20,554 nucleotides of DNA from contig JAJYOQ010000002.1 of NCBI GenBank assembly GCA_021796135.1, positions 22,075 through 42,628 on the forward strand, in the 5' to 3' direction. Below are positions 15,150 to 20,554 of the stretch, in pieces. This DNA is from Bacteroidota bacterium. Lineage in GTDB: Bacteria > Bacteroidota > Ignavibacteria > Ignavibacteriales > Ignavibacteriaceae. The position numbers and the translations under genes were made by a program. The notes beneath the pieces are model-generated. The model was not told where the DNA came from and did no database searches. It worked only from the letters and a program-made list of their open reading frames with translations. Within the stretch, counting starts at the first letter, position 1; every line of letters starts with the position of its first letter.

Positions 15150-15167
15150 TGACCGACCGGTTAGTCA
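15150..15167. promoter_or_regulatory. 18-bp palindrome, candidate operator of the haem operon
   Basis: TGACCGACCGGTTAGTCA has 2-fold symmetry centred on ACC|GGT: the outer TGAC/GTCA and inner ACC/GGT match fully, and only the two middle pairs on each side differ (14 of 18 positions symmetric). It is GC-rich in an AT-rich gap. It ends 8 bp before the predicted -33 element. Size and symmetry fit a TetR-dimer site, and the operon itself encodes a TetR domain fused to HemD. Confidence 0.6.
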
Positions 15168-15175
15168 TTTTTCTA

Positions 15176-15207
15176 TTGCGTTATTTACATTTTATTTTTA
15201 GCTTTGT
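15176..15207 (+). promoter_or_regulatory. Bacteroidetes-type promoter of the haem operon
   Basis: TTG (15176-15178) is followed after 20 bases by TAGCTTTGT (15199-15207), an exact match to TAnnTTTG. Transcription would begin roughly 10 bp later, leaving a leader of about 15-20 bases that contains the AAGGG ribosome binding site (15222-15226) of the first gene. Confidence 0.6.
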
Positions 15208-15231
15208 AATAGAAAGATTTTAAGGGTTCTT

Positions 15232-16056
15232 ATGAAAGCTATTATTGATTCAATAAATATTCTTCTGCCCATTTTTTATTTTGTTACTTTCGGGTTTTAT
15301 TTTTATGATTTTATGAAGGGGGGAAAGAAATTTGTCAATTCTAAAAGATTGTTTTTATTCCTTACCTTATTAGTTCATTTTTGTTATTTACTCATTAGAA
15401 CTATTTACTTTGACCATCCTCCAATTACTAATGTGTTTGAAATCTTTACAATTTTAGCTTTCGCAATTTCCTTTTCATATTTTATACTTGAATTGCTTAC
15501 GGATATCCGCGGTACCGGTCCTTTCATTATTATCATTTCCATTTTTTTCCAAATAATCTCTTCTATGTTTATTCAGGATGTCTTCCAGGTAAAAGAAGTT
15601 TTAAGAAATCATTTACTAGGAATACATGTTTTTAGTGCTCTCGTTGGTTATTCTGCTTTTGCTATTTCGTCTGTGTACGGACTTTTATATCTGATTCTTT
15701 ATAAGCAAATTAAATTAAATAAATTCGGTTTAATTTTTGACCGATTACCTAGTTTGGAGGTTCTGGAAAGACTTAGTTTTATTTCCGCTGTTATTGGGTT
15801 CTTTCTTACTACAATAGCAATAACTATCGGTATTATTTGGCTGCCGAAAGCTTTCCCGAAATTTTCCTACCTCGATCCTAAATTGATCGGAACATTTCTA
15901 GTTTGGCTCCTTTACGGCTTAGGTATTCTAAGCAAAGTTTTTGGTAAATGGCAAGGTAAGAAGATAGTAATATTTTCAATCGTTGGATTTCTGATTGCAA
16001 TTCTGTCGACGATAATGTCTAATTTTTTAGCACTAAGTTTTCACTCGTTTTATTAA
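15232..16056 (+). CDS. CcsA/HemX-like cytochrome c assembly membrane protein
   Basis: An inner-membrane protein of 274 residues with about eight hydrophobic helices, in the family that includes CcsA/ResC, CcmC and HemX. Shared landmarks are PPITNVFEIFTI (63-74), LGIHVFSALVGYSAFAIS with H132 (129-146), a DPK motif at 215-217 before TFLVWLLYG, GKKIVIFSIVGF (242-253), and the terminal HSFY with H271. The tryptophan-rich haem-binding WWD motif (normally WGxxWxWDPKE) is reduced to FSYLDPKLIG, so haem handling like true CcsA is doubtful. This resembles HemX, which in Bacillus stands beside hemA and affects GluTR level. It is the first gene of the haem operon, with hemA starting 1 bp after its stop, which supports the HemX-like role. 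Confidence 0.85.
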   Translation: MKAIIDSINILLPIFYFVTFGFYFYDFMKGGKKFVNSKRLFLFLTLLVHFCYLLIRTIYFDHPPITNVFEIFTILAFAISFSYFILELLTDIRGTGPFIIIISIFFQIISSMFIQDVFQVKEVLRNHLLGIHVFSALVGYSAFAISSVYGLLYLILYKQIKLNKFGLIFDRLPSLEVLERLSFISAVIGFFLTTIAITIGIIWLPKAFPKFSYLDPKLIGTFLVWLLYGLGILSKVFGKWQGKKIVIFSIVGFLIAILSTIMSNFLALSFHSFY

Positions 16057-16057
16057 T

Positions 16058-17338
16058 ATGAATATAATAGCAATTTCAATTAATCATAAAACCGCTCCGG
16101 TTGAAATTCGAGAAGCGGTTCACTTAACGGACGATGAGATAAGAAATCTTACTCAAAAGATCAAGAATGAGCTCCTTAACGAAGGACTTATTATAACTAC
16201 TTGCAATAGGACAGAAGTCTACGGAATACCCAGGCAGCAGGATATCAGTCACCAGGATATCGAAAAATCATTGCTTAATTTTAAATTGGTATCAGGATTA
16301 AACTCAGAACATTTTCAATACTTTACTGCTTCAAACGCGATTAAACATTTATTTAGCGTTGCTACAGGAATAGATTCACTTCTTATTGGCGACAATCAGA
16401 TTTTTAAACAGGTCAAAGATTCTTTTCAAACTGCAGAAGAATTAAATTTTACCGGCTTTTTAATGAAAAGAATATTTGATTCTGCCGTTAAAGCCGGCAG
16501 AAGAGCTATTACGGAAACTGCTATAAGTGAAGGTGCTGTGACAGTTAGCTATGCTGCTGTTCAGTTAATTGAAAAAATATTTTCTAATCTTAACAAAAAA
16601 TCTGCTCTGGTGATCGGAGCTGGAGAAACAGGCGAAATTGCAGCCAAACATTTACGTGAAAGAGGTATCGGTAATCTAACTATTACAAACCGTACTTATG
16701 AAAGAGCTAAAAATCTTGCTGCGAATCTTTCTGCTGCGATCCTGCCTTTTGAAAATTTTAAGGAATCTCTTTATAAATTCGATATTGTTCTAAGCGCAAC
16801 GAGTTCCGAAGGTCTAATATTGACAAAAGATGACGTCGCTGCTGCCATGAAAAAAAGAAATTACAATTCTCTCGTGCTTATGGATATCGCGATTCCCCGC
16901 GATATCGACCCAGAATCAAAAAACATTGATTATGTCTTTTATAATGATATAGATTCCTTAAATATTATCGTTCAGCAAAATCTCTCTAAAAGAATGGAAG
17001 AAATTCCGAAAGTAGAAAAGATTATTGATGAAGAATTAAATTCTTTTTTAAGCTGGTTTAATTCGCTTGAAGTTACTCCTGCTATTAAATCATTGCGCGA
17101 TTATTTTGAAGCAATCCGAATAGACGAAATTGAAAAAAATAAAAATCGGTTCTCGACTGAAGATCAGGAAAAGCTTGATATTATTACTAAAAGAATAATT
17201 AATAAGATTCTTCATCAGCCGATTGTCGAATTAAAGAAGTTTGCCGAAAGCGGAGTTAATTCGGATGAGGCAGCGGAAAAAATTAGCATCATAAAGGAAT
17301 TATTCGGTCTTAAAAATAAAGATGAAAAGGAAAAGTAG
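16058..17338 (+). CDS. hemA: Glutamyl-tRNA reductase
   Basis: HemA reduces glutamyl-tRNA-Glu to glutamate-1-semialdehyde with NADPH, the first committed step of the C5 tetrapyrrole pathway. It is 426 residues. The catalytic N-terminal domain has IAISINHKTAPVEIRE (4-19) and the thioester cysteine C49 in TTCNRTEVYG. Next come the SLLIGDNQIFKQVK region (107-120), AGRRAITETAISEGAVTVSYAAV (146-168), the NADPH loop GAGETG (187-192), and a helical dimerisation domain (about 310-420). The ATG is 1 bp after the ccsA stop with no clear ribosome binding site, so translation is probably coupled. It runs directly into hemC. Confidence 0.97.
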   Translation: MNIIAISINHKTAPVEIREAVHLTDDEIRNLTQKIKNELLNEGLIITTCNRTEVYGIPRQQDISHQDIEKSLLNFKLVSGLNSEHFQYFTASNAIKHLFSVATGIDSLLIGDNQIFKQVKDSFQTAEELNFTGFLMKRIFDSAVKAGRRAITETAISEGAVTVSYAAVQLIEKIFSNLNKKSALVIGAGETGEIAAKHLRERGIGNLTITNRTYERAKNLAANLSAAILPFENFKESLYKFDIVLSATSSEGLILTKDDVAAAMKKRNYNSLVLMDIAIPRDIDPESKNIDYVFYNDIDSLNIIVQQNLSKRMEEIPKVEKIIDEELNSFLSWFNSLEVTPAIKSLRDYFEAIRIDEIEKNKNRFSTEDQEKLDIITKRIINKILHQPIVELKKFAESGVNSDEAAEKISIIKELFGLKNKDEKEK

Positions 17339-17339
17339 T

Positions 17340-18281
17340 TTGAAAAATAAAATTGTTATAGGATCCAGGGGCAGTGAGCTTGCTCTGTGGCAGGCAAAAT
17401 TCATAAAAAGAGAAATTGAAAAAGCAGTAAAAAATGTAAGGGTTGAAATCAAAATTATTAAAACTACTGGCGACAAAATTCTTAATGTTGCTCTTTCAAA
17501 AATCGGTGATAAAAGTTTGTTTACTAAAGAGCTTGAAACTGCCTTATTAAACGGCGAAATTGATTTAGCAGTGCATAGCTTAAAAGATTTACAGACTCAA
17601 TTACCTAAAGGCTTGAAACTTGCCGCAGTCACTAAACGCCATCCGGTTGAAGATGTTTTAATTGCAAGAAAAAAGGGAACTACACTTTGGACTCTGAAAG
17701 AAAAAGCCGTTATTGCTACCGGTTCTCTGCGTCGCAAATCTCAGATAATGCATCTTAGGCCTGACCTTAAATTAATTGAGCTTAGAGGGAATGTACCGAC
17801 AAGAATTGAAAAATTTTTGAAGTCCGACTGGGATGGGATTATCTTAGCCCGAGCCGGAGTGGAAAGACTAAAACTCAGTAAATATATTTCTTCGATTATT
17901 GATAAAAATGAAATCCTGCCGGCAGTAGGTCAGGGCGCTCTTGGAATAGAAATTGTCGAAAAAAATTCTGACATTAATCATATCCTAATGTCAATCCATG
18001 ATGAAGACACTTACCTTGCAGTTCTTGCAGAACGATCTTTACTGAGAACACTCGAAGGCGGATGTCAGGTACCGATCGGTGCTTATGCCCAAGTTAAATC
18101 TAACGGAATTTATCTGGACGCGATGGTTGGTTCTCTAGACGGGACAATCACATTCAGAAAGAATGCCCGCGGGAAAAAGATGGATGCAGACAAACTTGGG
18201 AAAAGTCTTGCCAAGGATTTGCTTAAAGCAGGCGCTAAAGAAATCTTGGATGATATTTATCTAAACGTTAGACAAAAATGA
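17340..18281 (+). CDS. hemC: Porphobilinogen deaminase (hydroxymethylbilane synthase)
   Basis: HemC joins four porphobilinogens into hydroxymethylbilane. I choose the TTG at 17340, 1 bp after the hemA stop: AAAGGA lies 8 bases upstream and the product begins MKNKIVIGSRGSELALWQAK, like other HemC proteins. This gives 313 residues with the cofactor cysteine (LEGGCQVPIGAYA) at 242, the same length and position as in E. coli. An ATG at 17322 would add six residues (MKRKSS), overlap hemA by 17 bp and lacks a ribosome binding site. Other landmarks (numbered from the TTG): KTTGDKI (42-48), the catalytic Asp in VHSLKD (about 83), ATGSLRRKSQ (126-135), RGNVPTR (149-155) and ILPAVGQGALGIE (192-204). 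Its TGA overlaps the next ATG. Confidence 0.96.
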   Translation: MKNKIVIGSRGSELALWQAKFIKREIEKAVKNVRVEIKIIKTTGDKILNVALSKIGDKSLFTKELETALLNGEIDLAVHSLKDLQTQLPKGLKLAAVTKRHPVEDVLIARKKGTTLWTLKEKAVIATGSLRRKSQIMHLRPDLKLIELRGNVPTRIEKFLKSDWDGIILARAGVERLKLSKYISSIIDKNEILPAVGQGALGIEIVEKNSDINHILMSIHDEDTYLAVLAERSLLRTLEGGCQVPIGAYAQVKSNGIYLDAMVGSLDGTITFRKNARGKKMDADKLGKSLAKDLLKAGAKEILDDIYLNVRQK

Positions 18282-19678
18282 TTGCCGAAAAGAAAAGCGA
18301 AAACAAAAAATCTATCAAGCGGAAAAAAATAATTGAATCTGCATCAACTTTGTTTTCCCGGAAAAGTTACCATGAAGTTATGATGGAAGACGTTGCCAAA
18401 ATGGCTGATATAGCCAAAGGCACGGTCTATACCTATTTCACTTCTAAAGAAGAATTATACTTTTCTATTATGCGCCTTCGCATGGAAAAGCTGACCTCCT
18501 CCTTGAAAGAGAAAATTAAAATTGAAAACAGCAGTATAGATTCGATACATTCGTTTATAATTCACTTATATATGTTCATGATGAAGTATCGTGACTTTTT
18601 CTTGATGTATCAAAAGGAATTCTTAAAAGCCGGAAATGAACTTTGCTCGGAACTTGTGGTTCTCGAAAAAGAATTAAAAAATATTTTGGCGGGAATAATT
18701 GAATCCGGAAAAAAGGAAAATCTTTTCAGAAATATTGAAACTGGATTTGCCGTCGATTTAATACTGGGCAGCGTTTACGGAACTGTTCATCGGGGAATAG
18801 AAAATAATATTCCGGAAGAGAAAATGATTTTTGAAAGAGAAAAAATTTTTGATTTCGTTTTGAACGGCTTATTTCATAATTATAATGCTGCCGAATCCCT
18901 TCCGCTGCGAAATAAAACTATAGTTATTACCAGAGCTGTGGAGCAGTCAAAAGAATCTGCCGAATCATTTAAACAGCTCGGTGCAAATGTAATTGTTTTC
19001 CCGACTCTCGATATAGTTCCACCCGAAAGCTGGAACCAGTTTGATTCAGTTATTATGGGAAAAGCTAAAATTGATTTTATTATTTTCACTTCAGCACATG
19101 CCGTTAAAATGTTTGTCTTAAGATGTAAAAATTTAAATTTTGTTGTTGATTATGGTAAAATAATAATTGTTGCTGTAGGAAGTAAAACAGCTGCTGTATG
19201 TGAAGAAAATAGAATTCCCGTAAAAATTATTCCCCAAAAATTTAGTGCCGAAGGTGTTATTGGAGAACTTTCTAATTATGATCTTGAAAGTAAAGTAATT
19301 TTTATTCCCCGTTCGGCAATCGGACGTGAAGAATTACCAGAAGAGCTTGAAAAACTCGGAGGGATTATTAAAACTGCTCCGGTTTATAATGTATCTATTC
19401 CTTCGGAAGAAAAAATTAAAGAAAACTTAGAAAAATTAAATCAATCCGAACCCGACTTATTTATTTTTACAAGCCCGTCGACGTTTGAGAACTTCCTGCT
19501 AATATTAAAAATTAAGGATGCTCCAAACTATTTCAGAAAATACGATGTTGCGGCAATCGGTCCTTCAACTAAATTAGCAATTGAGAAGAGAAATGTCCAT
19601 GTTAATATTATGCCGGAAGAATTTACTATTGATGGTCTGTCTAGGTCAATTGTTGAGTATTATCAAAAAACACATTAA
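18278..19678 (+). CDS. hemD: TetR-type regulator fused to uroporphyrinogen-III synthase (TetR-HemD)
   Basis: One 466-codon frame with two complete parts. Residues 12-62 are a TetR DNA-binding domain (KRKKIIESASTLFSRKSY, then EDVAKMADIAKGTVYTYFTSKEEL), and about 65-203 a helical TetR-type C-terminal domain. Residues 208-466 are a full HemD: KTIVITRAVEQSKE (213-226), IDFIIFTSAHAVKMF (265-279), VAVGSKTAAV (298-307), VIFIPRSAIGREELPEEL (340-357), PDLFIFTSPSTFENF (392-406), VAAIGPSTKLAIE (424-436) and PEEFTIDGLSRSIVEYY (446-462). HemD inverts ring D and closes hydroxymethylbilane to uroporphyrinogen III. Near the junction (200-212) there is no in-frame ATG, GTG or TTG; the nearest candidates are a TTG at L195 and M183, inside TetR helices. 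The ATG overlaps the hemC TGA by 4 bp. Whether the TetR part binds DNA, perhaps the palindrome upstream of the operon, is inference. Confidence 0.93.
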   Translation: MIAEKKSENKKSIKRKKIIESASTLFSRKSYHEVMMEDVAKMADIAKGTVYTYFTSKEELYFSIMRLRMEKLTSSLKEKIKIENSSIDSIHSFIIHLYMFMMKYRDFFLMYQKEFLKAGNELCSELVVLEKELKNILAGIIESGKKENLFRNIETGFAVDLILGSVYGTVHRGIENNIPEEKMIFEREKIFDFVLNGLFHNYNAAESLPLRNKTIVITRAVEQSKESAESFKQLGANVIVFPTLDIVPPESWNQFDSVIMGKAKIDFIIFTSAHAVKMFVLRCKNLNFVVDYGKIIIVAVGSKTAAVCEENRIPVKIIPQKFSAEGVIGELSNYDLESKVIFIPRSAIGREELPEELEKLGGIIKTAPVYNVSIPSEEKIKENLEKLNQSEPDLFIFTSPSTFENFLLILKIKDAPNYFRKYDVAAIGPSTKLAIEKRNVHVNIMPEEFTIDGLSRSIVEYYQKTH

Positions 19679-19704
19679 AAATTATTGAGAATAAAGGAAA
19701 AAAA

Positions 19705-20554
19705 TTGAGTTTATTAAAAAATGATTTGTTTCTTAGAGCGTGTAAAAAAGAACCTGTTGATAGAACTCCGATATGGATAATGCGCCAGGCTGGCAGATAT
19801 TTGCCGGAGTATCGCAAAGTAAGAGAAAAAGCTGATTTTATAACTATGTGCCAAACACCGGAACTTGCTGCCGAAGTTACAATACAACCGGTTGATATTA
19901 TCGGGGTGGATGCTGCTATTATTTTTTCGGATATTTTAGTAGTTCCTCAGGCAATGGGTATGGAATTGCAAATGATAGAGAGCAGAGGTCCAGTTTTTCC
20001 TCATCCCGTCCGAAATGAACTTGATTCTAAAGATTTAAAGGAAATTGATCCGGCTAAAGATCTAAAATATGTGCTTGATGCAGTCTCGCTGGTTAAAAAA
20101 GAATTGAATGGGCGTGTTCCGTTAATCGGATTTGCCGGCTCTCCATGGACGTTATTAACCTATATGGTAGAAGGCAAAGGATCTAAGAATTTTTCTTTTG
20201 TAAAAAAATTGGTCTATAATAATCCGAAACTTGCACATGAGATTCTAGATAAACTTGCAATTGCTGTTGCGAAATATCTTTCTGCAAAAATTAGTGCAGG
20301 TGTAGATGCTGTTCAAATATTTGATACTTGGGGCGGTATTCTTTCTCAATCTGATTTTGAAGAATTTTCCTTGAGGTATATTAACAAAGTGATTTCTGAA
20401 ATAAAAAGAAATGGCGAACCTATCATCATTTTTTCAAAAGGAGTTCATCATAGTCTCGACAGTTTAGCTGCTTCAGGTGCCGATGTGGTCGGACTGGATT
20501 GGACAATGGATTTGCGATCTGTGAGAAAGTTAATCGGAAATAGAGTCGCATTGC
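19705..20554 (+). CDS. hemE: Uroporphyrinogen decarboxylase (partial, runs off the window)
   Basis: HemE removes four carboxyls from uroporphyrinogen III to give coproporphyrinogen III. The frame opens with TTG at 19705, AAAGGA 6 bases upstream, and reads SLLKNDLFLRACKKEPVDRT. It remains open to the window end, 283 codons of the usual 340-350. Family signatures are present: PIWIMRQAGRYLPEYR (22-37), the catalytic Asp in IIFSDILVVPQAMG (D76), GFAGSPWTLLTYMVEG, and QIFDTWGGILS. It starts 26 bp after the TetR-HemD stop without a terminator, so it belongs to the same operon. The gene's 3' end is outside the window. Confidence 0.97.
   Translation, partial: MSLLKNDLFLRACKKEPVDRTPIWIMRQAGRYLPEYRKVREKADFITMCQTPELAAEVTIQPVDIIGVDAAIIFSDILVVPQAMGMELQMIESRGPVFPHPVRNELDSKDLKEIDPAKDLKYVLDAVSLVKKELNGRVPLIGFAGSPWTLLTYMVEGKGSKNFSFVKKLVYNNPKLAHEILDKLAIAVAKYLSAKISAGVDAVQIFDTWGGILSQSDFEEFSLRYINKVISEIKRNGEPIIIFSKGVHHSLDSLAASGADVVGLDWTMDLRSVRKLIGNRVAL

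Noticed and set aside
18278..18900. Separate tetR gene followed by a separate hemD gene
   Set aside because: The frame is continuous across the junction with no stop and no usable internal start, so I annotate a single fusion gene.
1..20554. CRISPR array, tRNA or rRNA genes
   Set aside because: No regularly spaced repeats, and no GGTTCGAATCC-like T-arm or cloverleaf pattern, were seen on either strand by eye; a dedicated tRNA search was not possible.

Overview
The window comes from a low-GC bacterium (mid-30s % GC judged by eye) of the Fibrobacteres-Chlorobi-Bacteroidetes group, most plausibly an Ignavibacteria-like lineage. Four things point there: the remnant of a type IX secretion C-terminal sorting domain (NFPNPFNPTT core), a Ser/Thr kinase fused to a PD40-type propeller, two promoter-like sites that fit the Bacteroidetes TTG-N20-TAnnTTTG pattern, and purine-rich ribosome binding sites with several TTG starts. 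The lineage call is inference; no rRNA or tRNA gene is visible in the window.

Layout. At 1-1.5 kb lie the tail of an unrecognised gene and enolase, ending in a hairpin terminator. At 1.65-4.94 kb, on the minus strand, are a transmembrane Ser/Thr kinase with an extracytoplasmic beta-propeller and a small MTH1187-family thiamine-binding protein. At 5.1-7.4 kb a TetR regulator and a 14-helix DHA2 drug exporter form a regulator/pump pair. At 7.46-10.1 kb, on the minus strand, are aspartyl-tRNA synthetase and a secreted SIMPL-domain protein. At 10.3-10.84 kb is an RHH/RelE-type toxin-antitoxin pair. From 10.9 to 13.3 kb the DNA is decaying: a tyrosine-recombinase C-terminus with a frameshift and a stop, a broken T9SS sorting domain whose terminator is still perfect, an intact SDR-DUF2867 gene, and behind it a broken SRPBCC gene that once overlapped the SDR start. 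An AT-rich gene-free stretch with nested inverted repeats (13.3-13.8 kb) leads into pyrimidine-nucleoside phosphorylase.

The right end (15.2 kb to the window edge) is a tight haem biosynthesis operon: ccsA/hemX-like membrane protein, hemA, hemC, a TetR-HemD fusion, and hemE (cut by the window end). Junctions are 1 bp, 1 bp, a 4-bp ATGA overlap and 26 bp. HemA makes glutamate-1-semialdehyde; HemC, HemD and HemE take porphobilinogen to coproporphyrinogen III. hemB and hemL are not in the window.

The most interesting object is the fourth gene. One uninterrupted 466-codon frame encodes a complete TetR-type repressor (about residues 1-203) followed by a complete uroporphyrinogen-III synthase (about 208-466), with no usable start for HemD alone. 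An 18-bp imperfect palindrome, TGACCGACCGGTTAGTCA, of the size and symmetry expected of a TetR operator, sits just upstream of the predicted operon promoter. Together they suggest an autoregulated haem operon whose repressor is physically part of one of its own pathway enzymes. This is a hypothesis drawn from the sequence.
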